64,000 nt of DNA, taken from Polyangium jinanense. Lineage in GTDB: Bacteria; Myxococcota; Polyangia; Polyangiales; Polyangiaceae. Position 1 is the stretch's first letter, and each line of letters starts with the position of its first letter. The notes beneath the pieces are model-generated. The model was not told the DNA's origin. It searched no databases and saw only the letters and a program-made list of their open reading frames with translations. The stretch lies in assembly GCF_028435365.1 (NCBI RefSeq), contig NZ_JAGTJJ010000017.1, positions 1 through 64,000 on the forward strand. The letters run 5' to 3'. A program made the translations under genes and the position numbers. Positions 1 through 8,537 of this stretch are shown here, one piece after another.

Positions 1-249
1 CTGGACCGAGGGCCGATAAACCGCGCGATGCGCGGTTTATCGGACGGCCCGTGGCAAGACCCTCCACGACCTTGCCAACCAAGACAGCAGCGCTGCCGTA
101 TCTCGTAGCGACGTCTTCCCTGTCGACAGCGCGCATCGCGCGCTGTCGCCCCGCGTCCAGGGCTTGCCCTGGTCCGGGTCCAGGGGTGGACAACCCCTGG
201 TCGGGGTCCGGGGTGAAACCCCGGCGCGACGCTGTGAAGAACACCCTCC
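1..249. repeat. Structured dispersed repeat, copy A (cut by window edge)
   Basis: This copy aligns without gaps to 15122-15349 (base n matches n+15121 up to about base 228), with about 25 differences by hand count. It is a chain of hairpins: 13-26/30-43 (14-bp stem, GAT loop), 52-58/71-77, 87-96 (palindrome), 124-134/138-148 (11-bp stem, ATC loop), 157-163/166-172, 180-186/194-200 and 208-214/218-224. Four stem positions differ from copy B with matching changes on the partner strand (13/43, 18/38, 22/34, 161/168), so the stems look conserved as structure. Its right end abuts the stop codon of the kinase gene at 250-252. The left part lies outside the window. There is no coding capacity that looks real. 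Confidence 0.85.
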
Positions 250-2316
250 TCAGAACTGGATGTTCTTCGGGACGGGAGGCGCTTTCTTCTGCGTCTGCGT
301 CGTGCGCACGGGCGTGGGCGTCGTCTTCGCCGTCGCGGTCGTGGTGGGCCGCGCCTGCGGCACGTCCGTCGCGACGGACGTGGACGACGGCGTCGGCGTT
401 GGTGTGGGCGCGGGGAGCGGCGCGGGTTGCGCCTCGGTCTGCGCGGCCGGCACGCCTGGCGGCGTGGCGGGATCCGGGAGGAGCGCGCGCACCAGGAAGA
501 ACGCTGCGACGAGTACCACGACCACGCCGACGGCGAACATCACCTTCCGGTTCGAGCCGCCGCGCTGGTTCTTCCACTCTGCGGCGTCGTTTGCGTCGCG
601 TGCGACGCCTGGCAGCGCGAGGGCTGGCGCGGAAGGGGTGACGGGTGGCGGCGCGACGGGCGGCGCGGTCGCGAGGGCGGCGGCGCGCGCGGCGGCGAAA
701 CCTGCGACGTCCGCCGGCTGCACCGTGAGCAGGCGGCGCATCTTCGGGGCGAGCCACTCGGACTGGAGAGACAAACCCGAGATGTCCTGCTGGTTTCCGC
801 GCTCGAGGGCCCAGCCTGCGAGCGCGACGCCCATGTCGCGCAGCGACTGCCAGCGTGCCCCGCGCTCCTTGGCCAGGCCTCGCTCGATGATCGCCCAGAG
901 CGCGGCGTCGCCCGTGCCGAAGGCGTGCGTGGGCATCGGCGTGTTCGCCACGATGGCTGCGATGAGCGCGTTGTAGTTCGGCGCGTCGAACGGACGGCGG
1001 CCGGTGATCGTCTCGTAGAGCAGGACCGAGTAGGTCCAGACGTCGGTGCGGTGATCGATGTTCGCCTCGCCGCGGGCCTGCTCGGGGGACATGTAGTCGG
1101 GGCTTCCGAGGACCTCACCGGCGATCGTGACGTGCCGCTCGACGTCGTTGCGCAGCACGCGCGCGATGCCGAAGTCGAGGAGCTTGGGCACGATCTTCCC
1201 CGACTCGTCCGTCGTCAGCATGACGTTGTCGGGCTTGAGATCTCGGTGAACGATGCCCTTCAGATGCGCGGCCGCGAGCGCGGCGGCGACGGGCAGGAGC
1301 GTCTGGAGCGCGACGCCTGGATCGAGCCGCTTCTTGCGCGCGAGGATGGCGGAGAGCGACTCGCCCGTGAGCAGCTCCATCACGAGGTAGGGATCCCCGA
1401 CCTCGGTTTGTCCGAAGTCGAAGACGCGCACGATGCCGGGATGGCCGAGCTTCGCGGCGGCACGCGCCTCCGTCAGCAGGCGCGCGGCGGCCTCTTCGGT
1501 GGCGCGATCGCGGCGGATGAGCTTGAGCGCGACGTCGGCGTCGAGGCTCAGGTTTCGCGCGACCCACACGGCGCCCATGCCGCCCTGGCCGAGCACGCGC
1601 TGGAGCTGGTACTTGCCGCCGATGAGGTCGCCGGGCGCGTACGCGATGGGCGTGGAGCCGGATCGCTCGGGATCGACGAACGCGCTGTCGCCTTGCGGGC
1701 CCAGGCCCGGCGAGGAGCGACGCTGCGGTTCGAGCATGTTCGGCGTGACGGCGGCGAGGCCCGAGGAGGAGCGACGGAGATCGTGACCAGGTGGGACGAC
1801 CGCGGGCAAACTCGAACCGGAGCGGCGCAACGCATCCGGGCCTTGCGGCGGAGCCCCTGGAAAACTCGGCGACGACGAACGACGGAGCTCGCCGCTCATG
1901 CTCGGCGCACCCATGCCCGGCGACGAACTCCGCCCGCTCGCGACGGCCGCGGGCGGCGGCGGAGGCGGAGGCGCGATGAAGGGGAGCCCCGGGGCCGACG
2001 TGCGGTTCGGGCGCGGCAGAGACGGGGGGTTCGCGGAAACGGGAGCGGGAGTGGGAGTGGAAGCGCGAGCGGGCGCGGCAGCGGGCGCGGGCGCGGGCGT
2101 AGCAGCGGCGGCAGGCGCGGCAGCGGGCGGTGGTTCCGGGACGGGAGGCGCGGAGAATCCGCCTGCGAGCGTCGCGCCGAGCTCGACCTCCCACTCGGGC
2201 TCGGGCGCTGCCGCGGCAGGCTCGGCGGGCGCGGGCGCCCCGCTGCTCGAAGCGCGCAGAGGCGCCGGAGCGGCGGGAGCTACCGCCGGGGAGCTGGGCC
2301 TGGGAGGTGCGGACAT
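250..2316 (-). CDS. Membrane-anchored Ser/Thr protein kinase
   Basis: This is a eukaryote-like (Hanks-type) Ser/Thr kinase of 688 aa. The first 230 or so residues are a Pro/Ala/Ser-rich linker. The kinase domain covers about 233-500 and contains the glycine loop GQGGMGAVW, the VALK lysine, the catalytic HRDLKPDN, the DFG motif LLDFGIA and the APE-region MSPEQARG. A single membrane helix near residues 590-612 (VMFAVGVVVVLVAAFFLVRAL) is followed by a Pro/Thr-rich tail, so the kinase would be cytoplasmic and the tail outside. I took the ATG at 2316; an in-frame GTG at 2364 would add 16 residues. It is the last gene of a minus-strand run with DUF2169, muramidase and PAAR genes. Kinases of this type regulate type VI secretion in other bacteria, so a role there is possible but inferred. 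Confidence 0.93.
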   Translation of the reverse strand: MSAPPRPSSPAVAPAAPAPLRASSSGAPAPAEPAAAAPEPEWEVELGATLAGGFSAPPVPEPPPAAAPAAAATPAPAPAAAPARASTPTPAPVSANPPSLPRPNRTSAPGLPFIAPPPPPPPAAVASGRSSSPGMGAPSMSGELRRSSSPSFPGAPPQGPDALRRSGSSLPAVVPPGHDLRRSSSGLAAVTPNMLEPQRRSSPGLGPQGDSAFVDPERSGSTPIAYAPGDLIGGKYQLQRVLGQGGMGAVWVARNLSLDADVALKLIRRDRATEEAAARLLTEARAAAKLGHPGIVRVFDFGQTEVGDPYLVMELLTGESLSAILARKKRLDPGVALQTLLPVAAALAAAHLKGIVHRDLKPDNVMLTTDESGKIVPKLLDFGIARVLRNDVERHVTIAGEVLGSPDYMSPEQARGEANIDHRTDVWTYSVLLYETITGRRPFDAPNYNALIAAIVANTPMPTHAFGTGDAALWAIIERGLAKERGARWQSLRDMGVALAGWALERGNQQDISGLSLQSEWLAPKMRRLLTVQPADVAGFAAARAAALATAPPVAPPPVTPSAPALALPGVARDANDAAEWKNQRGGSNRKVMFAVGVVVVLVAAFFLVRALLPDPATPPGVPAAQTEAQPAPLPAPTPTPTPSSTSVATDVPQARPTTTATAKTTPTPVRTTQTQKKAPPVPKNIQF

Positions 2317-2429
2317 GCGGCCGATCCACGAGCCGACGAACGAGCTCGCGGGGCAAGCGTACACCGGATCGCGTTGCGTGGGCGAGACCTCGACGAACAG
2401 AGTGCGTATCGAGCCTCGCGGGCGGGACC

Positions 2430-4652
2430 TCAGTCGGCTCGCTCGGCTCCGATCGCGTGGCGGATTCGCTCGCCGAGGGCCGGATCCGCGGCCGTCCGCG
2501 CGAGCATCTCGCGCTCGATGCGAAGCATGGACGCACGCGGCAAGCCGAGTTCGGCCAGGGTGCGCTCGGCGTGACCGCGCTCGGAGGCGACGACCAGGCG
2601 CGCGTACTCGGCCGGGGTGATGGGGCCGCGCTCTTCTTCGAGGCGCGCGACGTAGGCGGCGTCGAAGGCCCGGAGCAGGCGCGTCTTGCCGCGCTCGGAC
2701 TCGGCGCGGATGGCCTCGGCCCAGTGCCGTTCGAGGTCCGTGTAGCGGGCGAGATCGAGCTCTTCGGCTTCCAGGATCTCGGCGCGTTCGTCACGGCGGC
2801 GCGCGATCGATGCGGTGATCTTCGCGCATCGCTCGATGGGGTAGTCGTCGAGCGGGAGCGCGGGCGCGGCCGGGGCTTTCGCGGCCTCCGGCGCAGGCGA
2901 GTCCGGCGGCAGCGGCTCGGGCGGCGGAGGGAGCGGCGGGGCCACGCGCGCGGCCATCTCCGCGGTCGCCAGCGGGCCGATCATCGCGGGCGCGTCGACG
3001 GTCTCCGGTTCGGGTTCGTCCAGGTCGACCGGCGGAGGGACGGGCGCGGGCGGCACCGGCGCAGGCGCGACGAGCGGAGGCGTTCCCAGCGGCGCGATGC
3101 CAAGGCGCGGCACGATCGGCGGCGGCGTGGGCGGCGCGGGAGGCACGACAGGCGGCGCGGGCGGGAGCGGTGGCGCGACGAACGGCAGATCGTGCCGCGA
3201 GGGAGGCCGTACCTGCGCGGGCGCGGGGGGCGTGGGGGGCAGAGGAAGGCCCACCTCGTGGGCCGACCGGAGCCCCCCACCATGGGGAGACGGCGGAACC
3301 GGGGGAGGCGCGAGCGGCGAGAAGAACGGCAGATCCCGCGCCTGGAAAGGCACGGGCGCGGGAGGCGGCGGCGCGAACGGCAGCGGCGACGGGGCGGCCG
3401 GGGGCGCGGGTGGCGCTTGCGTGCGCGGACGCGCGAACGGCAGCGGATCGGCAGCCGGCGTATCCAGACCGACGAACGTCACCTCGTCATCGAAATCCGG
3501 ATCCATCGGGAACACGCCTGACTCGCGCGGCGGCGGCGCGTGCACCGCGTTCGTCGTGAAGGGCATGATCGGGTGCGGCCGCGAGGGCACGGACGCCGCG
3601 CTCGTGACCGAACCATCGGGATCGTCGGGCGCGATTGCGATGTCGTGGAGCCCCTGGAACACGAGCGCCGCGCGCGTGCTCGCCCAGCCCGGACCCACCA
3701 TCGTGACCATCACGCGCCCGGCCTCGGCCGGATGCACGAGCGCCGCGCGCCCGCGCCAGACCAGCGTGCAGATGCCGCGCGTCGTGTCGAACCACAACGT
3801 GTCGGCCGTCAGCGTGATCTCCTCGCGGAGGCCAGGCGCTCGCTCCATCACGACCTCGGGCCGCAACCCCGGCAGGTTCGTCACGAGCCGCGCGTGCTCG
3901 TGGTGCAGACCTTCGAGCACGATGCGTTCGTCCGGGCGGATCTCCGGGATCTCTTGATCGTGCGGGGCGACGTTGAAGAACAGCGGATCGAGCCCCTCGG
4001 GCAGCGGCGCCTCGTGCCAGCGCGCGAGGGAAAACCGCCCGGCGAGGTGGCCGAGGCGCGCCTCGCGGGAAGGCCATGACGCCGCGATCGGGCCGTATCC
4101 GATGGGCTCCACGAGATCCGAAGGCCCCGTCACGTGCCGCCCCGGCGGCTGCAGGTTCGGCAGCTTGATCGCGCCGAACGTGTCTCTCTGATCGTGCCGC
4201 ATGCCCACCGGGTTCGTCGTCCCGGGCCCGCCCGCGGCGCGCTCGTAGCGCAGGCGAACACGTGTCACGCGCGGGCCTTCGCGCAGCTCTCCCGACGGCG
4301 TCACGTGCCGATCGGCGAAGACCTCGATCGCCTTGTCGAGCTCGCCCACGCAGAGACGCGTGAGGATCGATCGCACGGGTACGTCGTTCGGCGCGAACGC
4401 GTGGCCCACGAGCACCACGTCGGCGCCGCGCTTGTGGGGAACGAGATCGCAGGGCGAATAGACGCTCAGTCGCGGATCGTCGTCCCAGAAATTGTCCTCC
4501 TCGTTCACGTCCTCCTGGGACTCGTGGAGGACCGATGTGCCCGGGGTGAGGAGGTACGTCGCTTTGCAGACGACGAGCAACGCGTGCCTGCGATCGGCCG
4601 TGACGAACGGCCGCGCGGCGACCCGGAGCGGGCAATACGAGACGATATCCAT
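2430..4652 (-). CDS. DUF2169 domain protein, type VI secretion accessory
   Basis: A 740-aa protein. The first ~340 residues match the DUF2169 family by pattern (start VSYCPLRVAARPF, then LVVCKATYLL and GMRHDQRDTFGAIKLPNLQPPG). DUF2169 proteins are found beside VgrG, PAAR and effector genes of type VI secretion systems and are thought to help load cargo. A Pro-rich linker of about 200 residues follows, then a charged helical C-terminal region (about 590-740). The gene lies 16 bp downstream of the muramidase gene and two genes after the PAAR gene, which is the usual setting for this family. The ATG at 4652 fits the family N-terminus. No signal peptide is present, so it should be cytoplasmic. 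Confidence 0.85.
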   Translation of the reverse strand: MDIVSYCPLRVAARPFVTADRRHALLVVCKATYLLTPGTSVLHESQEDVNEEDNFWDDDPRLSVYSPCDLVPHKRGADVVLVGHAFAPNDVPVRSILTRLCVGELDKAIEVFADRHVTPSGELREGPRVTRVRLRYERAAGGPGTTNPVGMRHDQRDTFGAIKLPNLQPPGRHVTGPSDLVEPIGYGPIAASWPSREARLGHLAGRFSLARWHEAPLPEGLDPLFFNVAPHDQEIPEIRPDERIVLEGLHHEHARLVTNLPGLRPEVVMERAPGLREEITLTADTLWFDTTRGICTLVWRGRAALVHPAEAGRVMVTMVGPGWASTRAALVFQGLHDIAIAPDDPDGSVTSAASVPSRPHPIMPFTTNAVHAPPPRESGVFPMDPDFDDEVTFVGLDTPAADPLPFARPRTQAPPAPPAAPSPLPFAPPPPAPVPFQARDLPFFSPLAPPPVPPSPHGGGLRSAHEVGLPLPPTPPAPAQVRPPSRHDLPFVAPPLPPAPPVVPPAPPTPPPIVPRLGIAPLGTPPLVAPAPVPPAPVPPPVDLDEPEPETVDAPAMIGPLATAEMAARVAPPLPPPPEPLPPDSPAPEAAKAPAAPALPLDDYPIERCAKITASIARRRDERAEILEAEELDLARYTDLERHWAEAIRAESERGKTRLLRAFDAAYVARLEEERGPITPAEYARLVVASERGHAERTLAELGLPRASMLRIEREMLARTAADPALGERIRHAIGAERAD

Positions 4653-4668
4653 GTGAGGAAGTGGCGCT

Positions 4669-5724
4669 CTAGCCGCGGCTGTAGCGCGCGTAGGCGTTCG
4701 CCATCTTCGTGTGGTAGTTGTTCGACGCGTAGTCCTCGCCGTTGTAGCCGCGCGCGAACGAAGCCCAGTTCTTGCTGCGGATGTACCGCACGAGGTTGTT
4801 GCCGCGGCAGAAGCCGAGGAAGGCGCGCATGTGCTGCGCCTCGGACTCGTACATGTCGTAGACGAACTGCCGGACGCTCTTCCAGCCGACGAGCTCGTGG
4901 TTGAAGCCCATCACCTGGAACATGCCCCAGGAGGCGCTCTTCACCGCCGCATCCGGATCGAGCGCGAAGGCCTCGCGGATCACGGCCCACTGATCCTTCT
5001 TGTAGCTCGCGCGCCGGAGCGGGCTCTTGTACGGCGCCGAGAGGTGCGGGTGGCTGCGATCGTAGCGGCCTCCCGTGAGCCGCTTGAAGTGGTGGATCTC
5101 GAAGAGGATCTTCGGGCGCTTCTGATCGTCGAAGCCAGTTCGTCCGCCCGACTCGACCTCGGCCACGGCGCGCACCGCGGCTGCCTCGCACTGAAGCTCG
5201 CGCGCGGCCGCGTCGAAGTCGCCGGCGGCGAGCCTGCGCGCGGGTCCGCGCACGGGCAGCTCCCACGGACCCGTCGCGGGCGGCGTGCCGAGCGACGAAT
5301 TCCCACCTTCCGCCGGGGTTTGCGGCTGCTGTTGCTGCGGCTGCTGCGGCTGCTGCGGCTTCGGCTGCGGCTGCGGCGTTCCGCCTCCGTTCGATTGCCC
5401 CGGCAGCTTGATCTCTTGGCCCGGCGAGATCTGGTTCGGGTTCTTGATCTGCGGGTTGGCCCGCATGATCTCGTCGACCGTCGTGCCGTTCCGGTTCGCG
5501 ATCGCGCCCAGCGTGTCGCCCGAGCGCACGGTGTACGTGCTCGGCGACGCGGGGGAGGGGATGGCGCCACCGCCTCCATTGCCCGGGAGCGTGATCTTCT
5601 GGCCCACCGAGATCGCGTTCGGATTCTTGATCTGCGGGTTTTGCGCCATGATCGCCTGCACCGTCGTGTTGTTACGGCTGGCGATCGCACCGAGCGTATC
5701 CCCCGATTTGACGACGTAGCTCAT
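4669..5724 (-). CDS. LysM-muramidase (DUF3380-type), probable secreted effector
   Basis: 351 aa. Two LysM peptidoglycan-binding modules (about residues 2-47 and 63-109) each begin with a [17 protein letters not shown] motif and end in (I/L)xLPG. A Gln/Pro-rich linker follows, then an N-acetylmuramidase domain of the DUF3380 type (about 166-350), with [23 protein letters not shown] and [12 protein letters not shown]. The predicted action is cleavage of glycan strands in peptidoglycan. The protein starts directly with LysM and has no signal peptide, so it is not an ordinary Sec-exported wall enzyme. Lying between PAAR and DUF2169 genes, it is a good candidate for a type VI secretion cargo. No obvious immunity gene is recognisable; the YceI-like lipoprotein two genes upstream is the only periplasmic neighbour. 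Confidence 0.88.
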   Translation of the reverse strand: MSYVVKSGDTLGAIASRNNTTVQAIMAQNPQIKNPNAISVGQKITLPGNGGGGAIPSPASPSTYTVRSGDTLGAIANRNGTTVDEIMRANPQIKNPNQISPGQEIKLPGQSNGGGTPQPQPKPQQPQQPQQQQPQTPAEGGNSSLGTPPATGPWELPVRGPARRLAAGDFDAAARELQCEAAAVRAVAEVESGGRTGFDDQKRPKILFEIHHFKRLTGGRYDRSHPHLSAPYKSPLRRASYKKDQWAVIREAFALDPDAAVKSASWGMFQVMGFNHELVGWKSVRQFVYDMYESEAQHMRAFLGFCRGNNLVRYIRSKNWASFARGYNGEDYASNNYHTKMANAYARYSRG

Positions 5725-5849
5725 CGCGACCCTGTTCGTCCGCCGAGGGAGCGCGCTCTCGCACGCACGAGAGGAAAGCCTTCGCTCGGACGCACAAGAC
5801 GGATATCACAGCCCCGCGCGCGAACCAACGCCCGCGCGCGCGCGTCGCG

Positions 5850-6245
5850 CTAGTCCCCGATCAGCACCGTGCCGCCGCCGACCACCATGCCATTCGGCGC
5901 ATCGGCGGGATCGTTACACGTCGTCGCCGGGTCCCCCACGCGGGCGGCGGGGCGGTCCTCGATGAAGACCGAGCCGCTGCCCTGCTCCACGGCCCCCTCG
6001 TTCGAAGGTGTCTTCTGGAAAGGGCCGGCCGCGGGCACGTGGGGAGGCGCGTTCGAGGCCCCCGAGCCCACCATCGCGGCCGGCTGATCCTCGAGGAAGA
6101 CGCTCGACGCGAGGTCCTTGTCGAGCGTTCCCCCGAACGGCATCGGTGTCGGCGTCGGCACGGGCCCGCCGGGCGAGGGCACGAGCAGGACGTGCGTATC
6201 CACACCCACGATGCGATCCCCCCGCTTCGCTCCCGGCGCGCCCAT
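5850..6245 (-). CDS. PAAR-like spike-tip protein
   Basis: 131 aa, Gly/Pro-rich. The sequence pattern of PAAR proteins occurs twice (SSVFLEDQPAAMVGS and GSVFIEDRPAARVGD), followed by CNDP and a final GGGTVLIGD. PAAR proteins form the sharp tip of the type VI secretion spike and can carry effectors. The start could be the GTG at 6248 or the ATG at 6245, which are adjacent codons; I chose the ATG. The stop codon of the upstream YceI-like gene lies only a few bases away, so the two are probably translated together. The gene precedes the muramidase gene by about 125 bp. A DUF4150-type relative is also possible. Confidence 0.82.
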   Translation of the reverse strand: MGAPGAKRGDRIVGVDTHVLLVPSPGGPVPTPTPMPFGGTLDKDLASSVFLEDQPAAMVGSGASNAPPHVPAAGPFQKTPSNEGAVEQGSGSVFIEDRPAARVGDPATTCNDPADAPNGMVVGGGTVLIGD

Positions 6246-6249
6246 CACG

Positions 6250-7065
6250 TCACTTCGGCTTCGCCTGGAGCTCGAACGACACCATCGCGTCCTTCGAGAC
6301 CTTCTTGCCGAGCGTCGCCAGCTCGTCGGCGGTCTTCTGCAGGATCGCGCCGAGCGTGTCGCGCGGGCGCACGTCGTGCTCCTCGAGGTTCACGGCGATC
6401 GGCTTCGTCGACTTCACGCGGACGGCTGCCACCTTGTCGCCCTCCATCACGAACGTGACCTCGAGCGCCGCCTTCTTCTGCACCGTGCGCTCGTGCAGCC
6501 GGAAATCGCCCGTCACGTCGAGCGACACCTTGCGCTCGGGGCCCGTGAGGGCCGCGATGCCCTTCGGCCCTGCCGTCTCGATCTTCGAGATCTTGAACTC
6601 GATGTAGCGGTGCTTCGTCCGATCCGCCTCGGGGACGTCCTTGCCGATGCCGAGCCAGTTGCGCGCGTGCTCGTTCTGCAGATCGCTCTTCGTGCGCTCG
6701 CCGAACTCCGCCTTCTCGTCGGCGCGCTTCTGCTGGTAGATCACGAGTTTTTCGAGGTCGATCTTCACGAGCCCCGTCGATCGCGTCACGTCCTCCGGAT
6801 CGACGAAGAGTTCCCCGGAGAGCGAGCCGTCCGCCTCGCCGAAGATCTTCTCGATGGGCGCATCCATCGTGAAGTTCACCTTCGTACCTTGTGCTTCGAC
6901 CGCGTACGGTTTGCCCGCGTCGGTCTGCGGCTTCGCGGGGGCGAGCGATGAGGAGACGGGAGCGGCGTTCGGGTTCGGCTCGTCCTTCGCGCAGCCGGCC
7001 GCGGTGAGCGCGACGAGCGCGAGGACAGGAAGACAGCGGTGAAGGAGGAGGCGTGCGCGTGGCAT
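6250..7065 (-). CDS. YceI-like lipoprotein
   Basis: 271 aa. The signal sequence ends in a lipobox (LTAAGC, Cys about residue 25), so this is a lipoprotein facing the periplasm or surface. The remaining part resembles the YceI family (a lipocalin-like barrel that binds isoprenoid-type lipids): VNFTMDAPIEKIFGEADG, GELFVDPEDVTRSTGLVKIDLEKL, then IEFKISKI and the closing VSFELQAKPK. It is the first gene of the minus-strand run that continues with the PAAR-like gene, almost touching it. Why a YceI-like lipoprotein sits with type VI genes is unclear. It could be unrelated, or it could protect the periplasm against the neighbouring muramidase, but nothing in the sequence shows that. Confidence 0.8.
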   Translation of the reverse strand: MPRARLLLHRCLPVLALVALTAAGCAKDEPNPNAAPVSSSLAPAKPQTDAGKPYAVEAQGTKVNFTMDAPIEKIFGEADGSLSGELFVDPEDVTRSTGLVKIDLEKLVIYQQKRADEKAEFGERTKSDLQNEHARNWLGIGKDVPEADRTKHRYIEFKISKIETAGPKGIAALTGPERKVSLDVTGDFRLHERTVQKKAALEVTFVMEGDKVAAVRVKSTKPIAVNLEEHDVRPRDTLGAILQKTADELATLGKKVSKDAMVSFELQAKPK

Positions 7066-7109
7066 CTGGCCAGCGTACTACGCGGGCGCGTCGGCGTGGG
7101 GAGGGGCGT

Positions 7110-7601
7110 TCACGCGGGGTCTTTCATGCCCTTCTCGGGCAGCTCCTCGCGGAGCGCAACGCCGCCGAGATTCTGGAGGATCGGCGCGTTCTCGCAGGCG
7201 AGGTAGCGGGCGATACCCGTCGCGCTCGTGTTGACGTGGTTGTGCCAGGCCCAGACCGGGATGTAGACGGCGTCGCCCGCCTTCCACTCGATCTTCTGGT
7301 CGTGGACGACCGAGTAGCCTTCGCCTTCGAGGACGTAGAGGATCGTCTCGTAGGTGTGGCGGTGCCGGTTCGAGGACTGCCCCGGGTCGAGGTGGCCGAT
7401 CGTCATGCTGATGCACTTCGAGGGCAGATCGACGAAGAAGACCGGGTGCTTGCGCTCCTTGGAATACTCGTCGCGTTGCCCGTCGCCCTCGACCTGACGG
7501 TGGATCAGCTTGTCCGGCATGACGACGCGCGGGCGCGGCGGCGTCTTGTCGAAGTCGGCGGATTGATAGACCTTGTCCTTGCTTTCGGGCTTCGTCGTCA
7601 T
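7110..7601 (-). CDS. Cupin domain protein
   Basis: 163 aa. It has a single cupin barrel with both metal motifs: motif 1 is GQSSNRHRHTYETILYVLEGEG and motif 2 is GDAVYIPVWAWHNHVN. The histidines and glutamate needed to hold a metal are present. The start was set at the ATG at 7601 because GGAGG stands about 7 bases upstream; the longer frame to 7670 adds 23 residues that look untranslated. Cupins of this kind are dioxygenases, isomerases or sugar/ligand sensors, and the sequence alone does not tell which. It is divergent from the SDR gene, with about 140 bp between them that should hold both promoters. Confidence 0.85.
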   Translation of the reverse strand: MTTKPESKDKVYQSADFDKTPPRPRVVMPDKLIHRQVEGDGQRDEYSKERKHPVFFVDLPSKCISMTIGHLDPGQSSNRHRHTYETILYVLEGEGYSVVHDQKIEWKAGDAVYIPVWAWHNHVNTSATGIARYLACENAPILQNLGGVALREELPEKGMKDPA

Positions 7602-7741
7602 GGTGCCTCCGAGGCGAAAGGCGTGAGCGCGCCGATTGTCGGCGGAGGATACGAGGAGCGCAAGCCGCATCGGGCAGATGCGGCGACGTGCTTCCTGCTT
7701 GACACACGTGGGCGCGGCACAGCCGTGCGGAGGAGATTTCG

Positions 7742-8524
7742 ATGAAGGGTTTGGCCGGCAAGGTTGCGATCCTCTCGGGGGGCGCGACGCTCATCGGCGA
7801 GGCGTGCGCGAAGGCGCTCGTGTCGTACGGCGCGCGCGTGGTGATCGCCGACATCGACGAGGAAGGCGGCGCCGCGGCGGTCGCGCGGATCGGCGAGGCG
7901 GCATCCTTCGTCCGGACCGACGTCACGCGTGACGAGGACATCGCGGCGCTCGTGAGCGGCGTCGCGTCACGTTACGAAAGGCTAGATTTCCTGGTCAACC
8001 TGGCGTGCACGTACCTCGATCACGGGGCCGCGACGAGCCGGGCCGACTGGCTGCGCGCGTTCGACGTGAACCTCGTCGGCTCGGTCATGCTGCTCGAGGC
8101 GGCGCGGCCGTACCTCGCCCGGACGAAGGGCGCGATCGTGAACTTCAGCTCGCTTTCGGGGAGCGTCGCCCAGACCGGGCGATGGGTGTATCCCGCCACG
8201 AAGGCCGCGATCCTGCAGCTCACGCGCAGCCAGGCGATGGACCTCGCGCCCGACGGCATCCGCGTGAACTCGATCTCGCCCGCGTGGACGTGGAGCAACC
8301 CGATGAAGCAGATGACGAACGACGACCGCGCCAAGATCGAGGCCGTGGCGAAGCATTTTCACCTGCTCGGGCGCATCGCGGATCCGAGCGAGGTCGCCGA
8401 GGCGGTGGCGTTCCTGCTCTCCGACGCGGCGAGCTTCATGACGGGCACGGATCTGCGGGTCGACGGCGGGTATTCGGCGATGGGCCCGGAGCGCGCGCAG
8501 CCGGTAGACCTCGACCAAGGGTAA
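7742..8524 (+). CDS. Short-chain dehydrogenase/reductase (SDR)
   Basis: 260 aa, the usual length for a classical SDR. The N-terminal nucleotide-binding loop is SGGATLIGEA, where one glycine of the TGxxxGxG pattern is a leucine. The acidic residue after beta-2 (VVIADIDEEGG) favours NAD over NADP. The catalytic Ser lies in VNFSSLSGS and the Tyr-Lys pair in YPATK, followed by the C-terminal DGGYSAMGP typical of the family. A GGAGGA sequence lies about 7 bases before the ATG. The methyltransferase gene starts 13 bp after the stop, so the two are probably cotranscribed. The substrate is unknown. Confidence 0.9.
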   Translation: MKGLAGKVAILSGGATLIGEACAKALVSYGARVVIADIDEEGGAAAVARIGEAASFVRTDVTRDEDIAALVSGVASRYERLDFLVNLACTYLDHGAATSRADWLRAFDVNLVGSVMLLEAARPYLARTKGAIVNFSSLSGSVAQTGRWVYPATKAAILQLTRSQAMDLAPDGIRVNSISPAWTWSNPMKQMTNDDRAKIEAVAKHFHLLGRIADPSEVAEAVAFLLSDAASFMTGTDLRVDGGYSAMGPERAQPVDLDQG

Positions 8525-8537
8525 AGAAGCCGAAGCC

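Noticed and set aside
1..249. Hairpin array considered as CRISPR
   Set aside because: There are no identical direct repeats with regular spacers; each hairpin differs from the next.
427..2574. Long open frame on the plus strand opposite the kinase gene
   Set aside because: It is a shadow caused by high GC: its composition is rich in Arg and Gly, it has no recognisable motif, and the minus-strand frame encodes a clear kinase.
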